Below are positions 1 to 14,000 of a stretch of DNA of 64,000 bases, piece by piece. The number at the start of each line of letters is the position of its first letter. Position 1 is the first letter of the stretch. Under the pieces are notes generated by a model. The model had not been told where the DNA came from. It saw only the letters and a list, made by a program, of their open reading frames with translations, and did not search any database. Origin of the DNA: Typhlomys cinereus (lineage: Eukaryota; Chordata; Mammalia; Rodentia; Platacanthomyidae); contig JALPQD010000088.1 in assembly GCA_023101885.1 (NCBI GenBank), forward strand, positions 4,871,501 to 4,935,500. The letters are read 5' to 3'. The position numbers and the translations under genes are program-made.

Positions 1-281
1 CTAAGTTATCAGATATACAAAGATATTCTTGTTAGTCAGCATATTCTAAAGGCTCAGCAAGGCTTGGCAGAGAGCTGTGACCTGCACCCCTTTGTTTGAC
101 TCTGAGCCCTTTGCTCTCATCGCTTTTTCCTCTGCGGGAAGAACCCAGACAGTGGAACCTAAATGAGTTACATCCTGTCACAGTAGTAGCTATTGACCAA
201 GTCCTTGACATTACACATTGAGATGGCTAAGGCATTTGCAGGATGCAAAGCTGCAGCATTTCAGAATCAATTCACTACTTG

Positions 282-691
282 TGATAGTTAGTCCGGGGTG
301 TCAACTTGACACACCTGGCATTAGCTAAAATCAGCTGAGACCACCTGAAAAGTTTATCTGGGCAATATAAAGACCAGCCCTAGATCCAATTGGAACCTCC
401 CAGTATCGGACCGGATAAAAGAAATCATAGAACAGGAGACTGAGAAGAGAAGAGAGACTCTCCCGGGAATCCTCCAGCCTTCAGCCTTCAGCCTTCAGCC
501 TTCAGCCTTCAGCTTTCAGCCTTACGGATGGGAGTGACTTAGCCTGATTCCAGCTTCAACCAGCCAACCACATAGCCTCTGCCATGAAAGATTGTTTCTC
601 CCCTCTGGAACTGTAAGGTGAATAAATCTCCCTTTCTCCCTTAAGTTGATTGACTTTGAATGCTCTCTCACAGCAATAGTTAAGAGTAACC
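282..691 (+). repeat. LTR/hAT-like repeat (family B relative)
   Basis: TGTCAACTTGACACACCTGG near the start. AATAAATCTCCCTTTCTCCC and a TCTCACAGCAATAG end resemble the other family B copies. Confidence 0.5.
474..525 (+). repeat. 7-bp tandem repeat (TCAGCCT)n
   Basis: Six to seven units of TCAGCCT with one C-to-T change, inside the repeat at 282-691. Confidence 0.85.
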
Positions 692-984
692 ATTACACTA
701 TTGAAAAAGAGTCAGTCAGAGAGGAAGAGGAGACTGCTTCAGCATTTAGAAGAAGAAAGCAACTTAAGGAACTAGGTGGGACCTGTGTCTTCAACTGCTC
801 AAAGGTCAAATACGATAGTAAGACAGGCTGAACAACCAAATGCAATCTTGACTCAGTAGACACAATGTAAAAATGAAACCATAATGGAAACACAAACTCT
901 TCTGCTTAATTTTAGAGAAAAGATGGTAGACATTGAGTTGGCATGAACTGTGCTGGGTTTTGCACTTCACATGGGAACGACAGG

Positions 985-1405
985 GTCATAGTTAGATATA
1001 GGTGTCAACTCAATAGTTGAGAGTTTGTGTTCTGGGCACATTTGTACAGAATTAATAGTTAAGCCCAGAGTGAATCTGCAAGAGATTGTTTAGTGGATAT
1101 TGAAGGCCCAGCCCATGGTGGGTGGGACTAATCCGCAGACAGGTGAATAAAATGGAGGGAGCTGTTTGAGGAAGGAGGCATCCTTGTGTATACTTGGCCA
1201 GACATGCTAGTCTGGCAAGTAAGGATCATCCCTTTCTCAGCCGCTCTGTGAAGATGGTGTGGCCAGTTCCCTCAGCCTTGGTGTTAGTGTGAGCTCTCCT
1301 GCACTAGGAACTATAGCCAGTCTATCGTAAGAGAATAAACCCATTGTTCTCTTAAATAGTTTGATGGTGATTTTTATCAGGAAGCCATGCAGGCTGCCTG
1401 CAACA
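985..1405 (+). repeat. LTR-like repeat family A
   Basis: Starts near GTCATAGTTAGATATAGGTG and ends TGCAACA, about 420 bp. Landmarks are GGGCACATTTGTACAGAATT, GGTGGGTGGGACTAATC, CTTGGCCAGACATGCTAG and an AATAAACCC poly(A)-like signal near the 3' end. Confidence 0.7.
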
Positions 1406-1607
1406 GACAGTTAGTGTTCTTGCAGTCTTTTGCTTTAAGAAAGAAATACAGCAGGCAGTGTGTGTTTCAGGGCAGCCTGAACATCTGCATGTGAAATCTG
1501 ACTCCAAGGCAGACAGATCCAGGGTGGCAGTCAATGTACGGGAGATTCAGGGGAGACACCATCTTGAGTGGGAGCGACCCACTTAGGGTCGCTCAACCTG
1601 GACTAGT

Positions 1608-1900
1608 CCTGGTATGCGGTTTGACTGTGAAATAGCTCCTACAAGTTCATGTGCTTGAACCCTTCATTCCCAGCTGGCAATGCTATTTGGAAAGAGCCTG
1701 TAGGAGGTGGAGGCTTGCTGAAAGACGCACATCACTCATGGGCTTTGATGTCTGAGAGCTCAGTCCTACCTCTTATTCTCTTTCTTTGCTGTCTGGCCAC
1801 CAAAGCAATGTGAGGAGTCGGCCTCCTGCTTCTGCCGCCACGCCTCCCCTGATCATTTGGATCAGAGTATTTTATTACAGTAACTCAAGAGAAACTATAA
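1608..1900 (+). repeat. Interspersed repeat family B
   Basis: GTTTGACTGTGAAATAGC, TAGGAGGTGGAGGCTTGC and CAGAGTATTTTATTACAGT, the latter shared with 8118 and 52606. Confidence 0.6.
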
Positions 1901-3237
1901 ACACCCGGTTTATAGAAGAAATGAAAGGAGGCTGAGACATTCTTGGTGTCAGCCTCTGTCACAGACCTCCATATATCACTCTTTAGTTTTGTCTATTTTT
2001 ATATACTAGAAAACTGTGTGGGGAATGTAGGCCAGGGTAACTTGAGGCATTCATAACAGTTACAACTGAACATGGCTGAGTCCCTCCATGAATCCCTACA
2101 GCGTATCAGTTGAGTTCAAAGTAAAAATTAGCTTCAAATTGCTTTGGAAACAAATTCTAAGGAGAGAATATGTCTGGGTTTTTTTTCACTTGGAATTTAA
2201 GATTTTTTTTCCTTAATCATTTAGAAGTTTTTTTTTTTTTTTTCTTAATGAGGGTTTTTTGACAATTAAAAACTTTCTACATCTCTTCATCAAAAACAAT
2301 ACCACTAAACTTCTTGGTTCAGTGTGTCATTTACTAATTCATTTGAGCTTCTGGACCCCTTCTCAGGATCAGTGATGAACTGCTAAATAAATAAAGAAAA
2401 ATATGCGGATTATGGAGAAAATCAATTTACACCCAAACATCATTACTAAAATGAAAATTCATTAATTAACAAGCTCCAATGGCAAAGTTTAATGGTGGAT
2501 GTGATCACTCATCCTATAATTCTAAGCTATTAACTGTCCATATGACAAGAATAAATAGCATTTTGGTTGTCTTCATTATGGGTCAGATATTAAATTATCT
2601 CATCAGCACTCATGACAAAATCATAGGCAGTGCAAATTCAGTGTAATTTGGCGCATGCAGTTGTAATTGAAGGAAATGCTAATTATGATTGCTTGTTAAT
2701 GGAAATGCTTGCCTTTATCTTCAGGTTCAGAAATTCTCTGAATTTAAATAACCTCTGGGAAATTCGCAAACCAGATCAAAGTTCTTTAAACTGAAAAGTC
2801 CAGTGAAAGCGTCTACAATTTCTCCCCATTAAACATGCTTCCATACTGCCCCCAAGGGGCAGCAGAGATTCCTTCTAACCACACAAGGAGAATCCGATCA
2901 CCATCTGCTGTTCCACAACAGACATTTTCAAACGCATTCATAACAATGTTAAAAAAAAAATTGGAGAAATTCCAGTTCCATTTGTTTTAAAAACATGAGG
3001 TTTTGACACTTGAAGGATAACTGCCAAGAAAACCCATGTGTCGAGAAAACATCCTGAACCCTAACATAAAATTCAGATTGCTGATCACAAAATTAGGTAA
3101 GTTGACTTGCAATAGAAGACGTGCAACATCTGTTATGTTCTGTGAGCAGAATAAAGTCATCTGGAATTTCAGCAGCTTATTCAGAAGAACACACAGCCGT
3201 CTTTCAATATTCTGTATTTAAGGCTATCTCCACCTAG
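1901..3237. other. AT-rich stretch, no gene seen
   Basis: T runs near 2171-2240 and no convincing exon, RNA gene or full repeat. Short frames only. Confidence 0.5.
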
Positions 3238-3309
3238 GGAGCTGGCATCCAAACTCAGGACCGTTGGCCTGTGAGGCACAGTCTTAAACCCTGAACCATT
3301 TCCAGCCCA
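3238..3309 (-). repeat. SINE head fragment
   Basis: AACTCAGGACCGTTGGCCTG to GAACCATTTCCAGCCC is the antisense tRNA-like head only. Confidence 0.55.
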
Positions 3310-3559
3310 GATTTCTCAATTTTTAAGTATAAGTTCAGGAAAAACTCGCAATTCATTTTGTAGAAAAATTTCTTTCTTCTACCCAGATTGAACTGCTCAT
3401 CACTTAAAATGTGAACAGAAGATTGAATATGTGTTTTACCACCTCACAAGTTCTTGGGTCAGCCACTTCCAGAAACTGAATTATTATATTATTTAACATT
3501 AGTCAGAACAAATTAGTTCAATTTTTTTTAATTAGAGGGCTTTAAAACATTTTTTACAA

Positions 3560-4010
3560 GCAAAATAAATTATCGTCCCTTTCCCTTCCCACTTTGCCCT
3601 CCCTTCCACAATCCATCCCTATGCCTCCCATACTCACAACTCTGCCTGTGTGGACCACAGGGCTCCTTTTGGGGTGTCTGTACTAGTAAGGGAGCAGGTC
3701 TCTGTGAGTAGGTCCTTCAGTGGATGAGTCCATTGGTGGGAATGTTTCCATTTACCTGTCTAGCACCTGTCCCTATAATTCCCACTACATGTTATTATTT
3801 TTCCTGGGATCTTCATTGGCCCATGGGGGAATATTGACATGTTGGCCATTGTGTTGATCTGGTGGGAGTAGATCTCATTGCAATAAGCTACTGAGTGCAA
3901 CCTTGTTGTGACTGGAAATGACTTATCCTGTAATATACCTTCCCATTTTTAGGCCTTACATTCTTACCGGCCCCTCTTGTGCACAGTGCCCTGAACGTTT
4001 TGAAGTTGAA
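3560..4010 (-). mobile_element. L1 3'UTR, old
   Basis: CTTTCCCTTCCCACTTTGCC, GGACCACAGGGCTCCTTTTG, GTTGGCCATTGTGTTGATC and TTAGGCCTTACATTCTTACC. Confidence 0.6.
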
Positions 4011-4582
4011 TTATTTGACTCTAGCAGGGAAAGGGTCTGTTTCTCTAGTTTCTTTAATAGTAACCATAACAATCACTCATTGAAGAATATAGTAACAACT
4101 CTCAAATGATCAGCAATAGTCCTTTTCTTAAAAATTCTCAATTTTGCATCACATGTAGGGCTGAGTATACATACACACGTGTAAAACACATCACGTAAGA
4201 GCAATACCATGTGACCTGGGAAAGAGTGATTTTTGAACAGAACTTTTCAGAAGACTGGTGAATCTCCAGTCAATGGGGGAATGGAGGAGGGAAACTACAG
4301 AAAAACAGAAGGGGGGGGAGGAAAAGTCATAGAACACGACATCTTAGCCAGTGGACAAGAATCCACCCGAGCAGTGAAGCAGAAAAGAACACAATTCAGT
4401 GAAATGCTTTATGAGAATCCCAGCAATGTGGAAGCTGTCACAGACAGGGAGCACAACTTGACCCAATGGCTGATGAACTAAGAAAATGAAAGAAAGCGCA
4501 TGTGCAGTTCGAAGCAGGAATCCGTGATGTACAGTCCACGACTCACCTCTGCTTCCTTGGATATGTGTCCAGTTGATTACCA

Positions 4583-4915
4583 TTTATTCTCTCTCTTTAT
4601 CCATCCACCCATTTCTTTTTATCAGGCAAATCTGTTTTGTCACATATGTGCATAAAGCATGCTGACTACCATTCTCAGCCTTTCCCCACCACCCATTTAC
4701 CTGACCTCCTCCCTAGAAGTCTTTCATATTCATGTCTACTTATTTGTTTGTTGTTGTTGTTGTTTTGTCTTGTGATCCCTGAGTTTAACCAGGACCTTTC
4801 AAGGCTGTGGGGTTGCAGCCATCCATAGGAACCTGATAAGCTCAGCAGTGTCCACTCATTTCTCCACTCACCTGCACAGGTACCCTCACCCCCCTCTTAT
4901 GTTCACTGGCCAGTA
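4583..4915 (-). other. Gene A 3'UTR with poly(A) signal
   Basis: AATAAA on the minus strand is at 4588-4583. Its surroundings (GAGAATAAATGGTAATCA) match the gene B 3' end (GAGAATAAATTGTCATCA), so the same signal is inherited in both genes. Gene A needs about 330 nt to reach it, against about 80 nt in gene B, because an L1 tail lies between. Confidence 0.7.
4650..4860 (-). mobile_element. L1 3'UTR fragment inside gene A 3'UTR
   Basis: On the minus strand the sequence reads like the rodent L1 terminal 3'UTR (CTCAGGGATCACAAGACAAA, then GACATGAATATGAAAGACTT). Comparable text occurs at 57320-57380 and 61220-61270. An (AAC)n stretch near 4743-4767 lies inside it. The ends are approximate. Confidence 0.6.
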
Positions 4916-5318
4916 CTAGAGAGGCACACAGTTCCACTGATTCCAGTCACAAGGCAAGGGGACATGATTCAGGGCGGCAGTCATTCTGTGCATGGAGTAG
5001 TTGGCCTTATCCACATGGATATACAAGGGAAAGCCAAGATTTTCTAGAGTTTGGATCTGGCAACGGGCCACATAGTGAATGAGACCCTGACGTCGGTACT
5101 GAGGCAAGGTGCCTGCCATCCGCAGTTCTCCAGTCTGATCCATCAGGGCCCAGGCCACTGGAGTCCCCTCAGGCCCCAACAGACAGAAGCTGGGGAAGGT
5201 GCGGATACAGCGTTCGATGAACTTCTGGCTTCTCTCATTGCCTCCAAAACTCCAGATACTGTTCACCAAGGTTGCATGTGAAACATCCAGAGAGGAGACT
5301 TTAAATAGCTCTTGATTA
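4916..5318 (-). CDS. Gene A exon 6 (terminal coding exon)
   Basis: 403 nt from the acceptor CCTAACAG to a TAG stop at 4918-4916. It encodes the C-terminal acyltransferase domain, starting NQELFKVSSLDV and ending NQWNCVPL. It contains the catalytic-type Glu in DQTGELRM and the RRQGL CoA-loop motif. Confidence 0.93.
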
Positions 5319-7982
5319 CTGTTAGGAACAAGGGAGAAAGAACAGTCCTTAGTATAGACATACTATGAACCATTGCATTTATTTTCCCCCATTTGTCTGG
5401 AAGCAAAAAGGAAACTATCTGAAGACCTGTGGATTGTCATTGGCCTGTGTGTTCTTGTGAACCCCGGGACTGTAATCCTCTTCTTACCTAGTGACCTGGG
5501 CTGATGAGTCTACCTCTCTTATAGCTTCAGATACTTTCTCATTGCAGTAATGAAATGCCCTGATGAAAGTGGCTTAGGGGAGAAAGGGTTTGATTTCAGC
5601 TGAAAGTTCCAGAAAGATAGAGTCCATCATGGCAGGAAGACATGGCAGCAGGAACAGGAGCCTGGCTCAATTGAAAGCACACTTAGGAAGCAAATAGAGA
5701 ACAGAAATGAGGCTGGTCCATAAACCCTCAAGGTCTGCTCCCCAATGCATGCTTCTCCCAGCAGACTCCACCTCCTAAATGTTCTACACACTTACCACCA
5801 GTTGGAGACCAAGTGTTCAAGCACATAAGTCTGAGGAGGCATTTTATATTCAGACTACAACTTTTATAGAATCAACAGAGCAGTTGAGATAGGCCTTAAA
5901 ATTGTGTCTAGCAAGTAGCAAATCTCCCAAAGTTACAGAGTTCGAATATGGTCAGCGTTGTTTTACAGAGAAGAAAGAGATTCCCCAGATGATGAAGCGG
6001 GCTTCTGAAAGCCAAAGTTTAGGATAGTGGAATCACAGAATGTGGTGCCACAACATCTTTAGCCATTTGTGAAGAGAAAAAAAATGAACAAGTCAAATGC
6101 AGCAATGCATAAGGTGGACGGCCCTCTTTACAGAGTCTTGAAGTCTGAAGACAGCTGCAGTAAGGGGCCTTCTAGGTACAAAGTACATGTAGCCAGTGGT
6201 GAGTTCCCCATGCTCCCATGTAGAGCTTCAAGTAGGTTACGGTTTCTCTGCAGGTGGTTGACAAATTCACAACCAAGCAGCCTAGAGGAATAAAAGGATT
6301 TTTTCTTGCTTATAATTCTGGTTATAGTTCATAGTCCAATTTGGCAGGATAGTTCATACAATACCAGGAGCCAAGGGAACATGCTATATGCCATATCTAT
6401 AGGAATTGCCGAGAGAGGGGCAAACCACTTCACCTTCCAGTTTGCAAGACTGCCAAACTACAGTGCCAGCTCTCTTCATCTTAGCCATCATTTACTATGG
6501 GAAGGTCTTCCTATATCAATTACTTGATCTCCTGAGTTAAAAAAATGAATAAAAGCTGCCACCTTTAGTCTACCCTGCAGACTTACCATAGCTACCGATT
6601 CTTCACAAATATGCCTAAGGCTTAGCTAGAGCCCTCCGTGGTCAAGTTGACACCCATATCTTACCAGCCTAGTACCCATACCCAACGTGATCCTTGTTAA
6701 ACCCAGGGGGCCACAAAACAAAAATAAACAAAAAGACATGAAAGTAGGAAGGGACTTGGTGGGTGGAAGACAAAGGCAAATGGAGGAATAAGTATGAGCA
6801 GATGTGTTACATATACCTACAAATCTATCAAAGGATAAATTAACTTAAAAAATTACAAAACACATGGAACTGAGTTTCTGTAACCAAAACCCCACCACCA
6901 GTTTTTGGCTTCTATTCAGAATTATATTAAAAAAATCATTGGTGGAAAACATATCATTTGTTCAGGTGTGTTTTGCTTAAATCATGCTGTTTTGTGCAGA
7001 GAACCATTAAGCACATATTTATTTGATGTACTATGTACCAGAAACTATTTAAGCTAATGTGTATTCTTGTTTTTGGAACTCCATGCAACTTCATTGTGGG
7101 ATAATTGAACCTTAAACACGTATGTTGAATAAATTAGATTATTTCAAGTAAGCAGCAGTGCTATGAAGAAAACAAGCTGGGTCATGAGTGGAAAAAATTG
7201 GGAAGTGACTTTGACTGGGGTGGTTTAGGATGTTGAGGAGATAGCATGAAAGCAGTCCTGGATAGCAAAGGAAGTCATGAGTTTAAAATTGGATAGGAAA
7301 GAGACGTCTCAAGCAAGCAGGAGCTCATTCAAAGGGACTGAGTCTATGAAGAACTGCTAGAAAAAGTTGTGAAAACATGAATATCGTATGCCACTGTTGT
7401 ACACCAAGTTCTGTGGGGTCAGCAGAACTTACTGAGGACAAAGTGATCTCATGCATATGAAAAGTTCTAGGTCACCACACCAAAGTTAAATTATTAACTG
7501 ACTTTCTGAGAAATCAGCAGAAAGACACGGGTGGTAAGAGTATGATAATGAGTTCTTCTGCTTCAGTCTTTACAAAGAACCTGCAGTTACCCGAGGCCCA
7601 CCAATGTACCATCTGTTTATTGTTGTATCTCCTTGCTCCCACTATACAAATAAAATAGTATTGACATGAAAAAAAATCTGCTTTGTGTTTGTTCCTGCTT
7701 TTCTTTAGCCATTCACTGTTTATAAAAGCAACTTCCTGGGTCAGAGAGATGGTTCTGCCTCAGGCAGAAGAAGGTCCTGAGATCAGACCTGGATCCCATG
7801 GAAAAAAAGCCAGGTGGAAATGTCAGCAACCTGTACTTCCTGGAAGGCAGATCCTGGGAAACTCCAGAGCAAAGTAAATAGGAGGTAGAGTCAATCCAGG
7901 GTGATTCCTGAAGTCACCCTTGGACCTCTACAGGGACACATACACAGACATAGACACAGACACAGACACACACACACACACA

Positions 7983-8014
<32 letters not shown>

Positions 8015-11000
8015 GACTCTTATTCAAAAATAAAAATTTTAAAAAATGAAGCAAAGCAACCTCCTTTAGTCTATCTTTTCAGAATACTTATTCTATTTTC
8101 TAGGATGAAAAATTGCCTGATGTCATGGTTTGAATGTCAATCGTCCCCCAAAGGCTCATGGGTTTAAATATTTGACCCTCAGTTGGTGGTACTGTTTGGG
8201 AGAGTTAAGGAATCTTTAGGAAGCGGAGCCTCCCTCATTAGAGAAAGCACATTGCTGGGGGTGGGTGGGGGCGGGTGGGGGGGAGAGGCAGGTCTTGAGG
8301 TTGGGTAACCCAGTTTATCCTCCCCCTTTACTCCCCTTCCTTGATGGCTGCTATAACCACCCTCACAGTTACTGCAATGTGACCTGGTCTCCCTTGTTAG
8401 CTGCCGTAACTTCTGCTGTGCTTTCTCTACCATAATGAACTCAGTCCCCTGCGGAACCATAAGCCAAATAAAAAACTCTCCTCCCGATGCTTGGGTTGGA
8501 GTATTTTGTCTCAATGACAGATAAAACTGCAACACTTGAATAGAGACTCATGAATAAAAGTCAGTTCATATTTTTGAAATGAAGTTGTTGTAATTTTGTC
8601 TTTTTTATTTTTATATTATATTTTTCTACCTTTACATGCATATCGAGTCCTTATCCCAGCCTCCCTCTGTCCTCTCTTCCCACTTCCCTCCCTTCCTTTC
8701 TTCAATCCATTCCACTTCCTCCCATCCTCCTGCCTGCTTACTTCTATGGGCCCCAGGGTTCCCTCTGGTTTGTCTACTCTTGTGGGGGTTCAGGTCTCTG
8801 TGGCATATCAAATTGACTCTCTTTAGGACACCCCACTGATAGGAGCATTTCCCTTCACTCATCCAGCTTTAGTCCTCAAGGTTTCCATTGTGTATGTATA
8901 TTGTATATTCCATTGTGTTTATCTTTCCTGAGTTCCTTGATAGTCTATGAGGGCCTGTTGGCATGTCAGTCATTATGCAGGTCTGGTAAGGACAAATTTC
9001 ATTGCAGTGAGTTCCTGGATGCAGCAGTCCTGCCTTGAATGGAATGTCTTGTCCAATGGTGAACCTTCCCATCTTTAGGTTCGTATGATCCCACTACCCC
9101 CTCTTCTGAGAGCTTCCCAAAGCCTTAGGGTAGGGAGAGATTAGGTTGGCCTGATTCTGGGTGAGCCCTGCTGGGTTGCTGTACTCTGCATTATGACTGG
9201 CCATGGTTGTCTTTTGACAACAGGAACTCTTTGGAGGGACAAGACAAGAGGGAAAAAGGGAGCTAGATACCTGGTCTCAAAGGACCAAGAATTTGAGCTG
9301 CATCTGAAAGTGAGAGAGAAAACACGAAAGAGGAAAGGTCTTCTTTAGATTTTTAAAAGATTCTACAGCAACTTTGCAGAAAACAGACTGTAGGGACATC
9401 AAAGCAAAAGCTAGGAACGACAGTGGGAGGTGCAGCAGGTCCAACAGTGGCCCCTCCAAAAAGGGCCATGGAACTTGTGCATGGGATCTTTTTTAGAGAA
9501 AGGATCTTTGCAGATGTAAACTTAGGATTTCAACATAAAAAAAAAAACTCATCCTGATCATTTTGCGGGTCCTGAACATAATGACAAGTGTCCAGGTACC
9601 AAAACAAAGAGGAAAGAGACATACAGTGGGGAGGAGGGTCATGTGAAAGTGTTCTCAGACACTGCAGTGATGCACCTACAAGTCAAAACACAGCTAGAGA
9701 GAGGCCTTGGGGATTGGAGGAGATTCCCATTCCCCAAGGCTATAGAGGGAACATGGCCTTTTCTACATCTCAATTTTCTATTTCTAGACTCTAAAATTTG
9801 TGACTATTAATTTTTATCCCCCCCAACTGTGACTTTTCATGACAGCTCTCAAAATCTAGCACAGCTAGACTCAATCTAACCATTAATAAAAGGTGCGAGT
9901 CATGCAGAATGGCTTCTGTCATACTTACATGGCCATGACTTTGCCGTGGTCAGGTGACAAGTTCTTTGCATCCATCAGGGAAGGAGCTAATTTCTTTGCT
10001 GTTTCAAATATCATATAAAGAAAGCATTGAGTATGCTTGGCCTTGCCCAAATTAATGGCCACGAGATTTTCTATCACCTTATCCAGGCTTGACTGTGAAC
10101 CTTGATCGGAAAAACAAAGAAGTAAATGAAAGTGTCATTATTCATCTTAATATTTGGGCAAGAATGCCCAGAGGAGTCAGGTAATGTGAACATGGAATCA
10201 CCAAACCTTGTGTTAAGTCATAATGCAGGTTTTATAGGATAAACATTACATCCCTTCTACATCCCCCGAGATAAAAGGTTTCCAGTTACTTTCTATCTTG
10301 CTAATATGATTATGTCCTCCCATGAATGGGACTCTGGTCCTAGTCAGGAAACTTGCTGCAGTCTGAAGCAAATGTGATTGGTTGAATGTGTTTCAGAGTG
10401 TTCACTGGAGTTAGCCCTTATTTTCTGCTCTTGAGATCTGTGGCTTTTAACCAGTCTACCCTCATGCCTGTTGTCAAGCTAGTTTAAGGTCATGGCAAGT
10501 CTAGCCCTCCAGCTAATAGCCAACCCTCCAGATGACTGAATTCATGTGCATTCACCTAAATGACACCAGCATAAGAACCATACTGCTGAGTCTAGTCCAC
10601 ACAGTTATGAGTTAAAATAAAATTATTGTTATTTGTATCACTGCTTGAAAATCTACTAGGAAGTTCTTATTTAAGATCTCATTTATTCCTAAAGACTTTA
10701 TGTTTTGAGTAATGCCATAGTTATTTATAATCATAAGAATGCTGATCCTATCACAGTTGTTACTTTTCCTTGATCAAGAGCTAGCTAGGTTTCCATTGTA
10801 GATCACGCAATTCCAGAGAGCATATTCTTATTTACTGAGTACACCTTTGTAAGTTGGGACAGTGTAATAAAACAGAGATGTAACAGTGAGATGCATCTTT
10901 CCCATATTAATGTTCTATAATAACTTCTAGGCATACTGGATTTTAAGTCATGAATCCTTAGATAGCAAGAAATTATAGTACAATTTCCTGTGTAAACATT

Positions 11001-14000
11001 ACACACTGCAATTCTGAAGTGTTCAATTTGGGGTGATGGATGCCAAGACAAGGAACAGAGAGGAGCAAGTTCGGTAACTGTGGCTCGTAGGACATGTGTG
11101 TGGGCATAAGACACTTGCGTGTCTCCCATGTTTATACAGGAGGTGGAAGCTGCCAGCACACAGCTCAGGTCACTTACTTTGAATCTGTAAATGTTGCTTC
11201 CAGTTGATGACTTCTGGTAAGCCGAGGAACTCCTGACATGTCTCAGGATTCTTGGAATAGATTAAGTAAGTGTTGGTGTAATGATCAAGATCATCCTTCA
11301 TGTCCTGTTTCAGTTTAGAAAAGAAAAATTAACCAAAATGCTGTGGGTGATGTTTGCCTTACAGGCATTCATTATATTGTGTATTGTGAATTTGAAATTA
11401 TCAGCTTCTGCAAGTTTGTTATACATATAGCTATTCACCCTGTGAACTCAAGAAAAGGATAGTACTCAAAAGTAAGATAAAAATTCTCAAATATGGAAGG
11501 GAAGAAGGGGGAGGCACTGGGAGAAGGGGAAGGAGGGAGGGGGAGAGTACAAGGGGGATGACTGGGGAGGGGAAGAGGGAGGGAGAGGACAGGGTACCTA
11601 TTGAGCTTGTATGATTAAGAAAAAAAATAAAGTGTGGGAGAAAAAAAAATCCTGAAATATACTGTCCTAACTTAGCTACTGCTTTCAGATTTAAAGATAA
11701 TTTGTTTAGGACGTGAGGATTTGGCTGTTACATCTGTTACCTCACTGATTACCAGAGTTGATTCGATTGGCTAGACAGGTGTCTCGTTTCTCCTTTGCTG
11801 TTCGTGCGCATTTCACCCAGTGCTGGGCACTGGGTGGAATAGCTTTTAGTTGAACTAGGAATTCATCTGTTGCACTTAGGAAGCCTAACGTAGGCAATGT
11901 TCTTTTCATGTCTATGAAAAAGATCAGCCTTGATATTTTGTGTCTTGGCAAAATCTTAAATTGGCATGGCTTCTAACAGTTTGCTTCTAATTCCCACAAA
12001 CCAGATGCAAGAAACGATGAAACATGCTTGCTATACAACATCAGCTAATGCTGGCTGAGTGACTAAGTAGGAAAATTTGCAAACTCTATTCTTCATCAAC
12101 TTTCTCATTGGGCTACTACTGTTTCTCATTTGAACTTCTCTTCCTACACACTCTGTAACTTATCTGTGGAATTGTCTACAGACTCTTGTTAAGCTTGTTC
12201 TTCTTAAAAAGGTCTTTATTGGTGTTCATTTTTGTCTCCAGCATGGGGTTTGGAGGAGTGGTGGAGTTGGTGGGGTTTACCATATTGCCAGACAATGGTA
12301 GGCATGCCTCTAACATGAAGACTTGGACATATTCATTCTATAAATGGCAACCTTACCTGCTCCTGAGGACGAATAACAACTGTATTAAAATCAGGCCAAT
12401 TGTCCACCAGAGCCTTCAACTTGAATGGGTTTCCTTGGTTCATGTGGAAGACAGTCCCATACACCTGTGAAATTCCATAAAGAAGGTCCACAGATTACAA
12501 AGAGATGGTTAAATGAATTGTGTTTGCTCAGGACAAATCTTGCATCTATGAAAGCGTGGAATTTTTCCTGTTAGAAAGGCACATAAAAAAGGAATCTGAC
12601 AAATGGTTCTTAGAGTCTACACTTTTGTTCCAATAAAAAATTAAAAATTAATCCCATAAAATATTAAGACTAATATCATTTATGAATGAAAGTCACAAAC
12701 ACCCCTGCTACAGAATTGCTTGAGAGTTATAGGTGAATGTTTATTTAACAATTTGATTTTCCAGTTTAGTGTTTTCTATCAACTCAGGCAGCAGAAACCT
12801 TCACAAACCCCTGCTATAGAATTTGAGATTTTTTTCATCAATTTCAGATTTCTTCCTATTAATGTTTACACTTATGATAAATTTCACGAAGCTGAAAAGT
12901 ATCAGACACATGTTTTCTCATTCATCACAAGTACTTTTGTGATTATCTCCTGAAGCATTTTTTATGATTATTGCTTTAATGTCCTATATCATGTTGTTTT
13001 TAAACATGTATTATCTGGCTGTTGATAATGATAGATCCATGTTTAGCATCTAACTTGTTAATATTGATTATAATTAATATTGAATTAGGAAGCTTGACAA
13101 GATCTAGAATCCCCTGGAAGACAAGGCTCTGACCAAGCTTGTGAGAGATTATCTTAGTTCAACTGAAGTGGGAAGACCCACCCTACAAATTGGCAGCACC
13201 ATTCCCCAGATGTGAGTCCTGAATTCTGTGAAGAAGAAAAGCCAGCTAGGCATCAGCATGTGTCTCATTTTGCTTCCTGGCTGCAGATGCGATATGATAA
13301 GCTGTGTCAAGCTCCTGCCACTAGAATTTCAACACCATGTCAGATGATACTCTCCACTTCTGAGACAAGATAGACCATTTTTCACTTAAATTGCATATGT
13401 CGGGGCATTTTTATCACAGTAACAGGAAAAGTAACTTATTCACAAGTAAAGAATTTCCTAGTTCTTCGCCAAGCCTGATGGCACCGGCCTGGCGAGGTCG
13501 GCCACCCAGCAGGTAAATACCATCAAAATCTCAAGCTCTACCTGGATATGCAGAGATTTTACTTTGATAAATTTGGTACTTTGAAGACTCCACTTTCACT
13601 GGGGGAGTCGCCTAGTCGGCGCTTGATTTCCTCAGGAGAATGTCTGCTTCCTGGGACTTTATAGCTTCCTTTGGTTCACACTCTTTGGTTTATTCTGTTC
13701 CCCCCCTCCCCACTGGGATATCTTTATTATTTTAGAACTTTCATTAGAACATAATTTTGCTTGCATTTAGAACTCTAAATAGAACTTTTTTTTCCTATTT
13801 CCTCCATGTTTTAAGTTTACCTTTTTGTTTATCTCTCTCTCTCCCAATCATGGCAATCAACCTTGCTCCTTTTAGTATAGAAATTCTGTAATAACCTGAT
13901 CATAAAAGTACTAAAGATAAGAGTTACTCATTTACTCCAAATCAAAAGTGTGGAAACTGTCATGGGAAGCCCCAAACTAAAAGCCTGGAATCCCGAGTCA

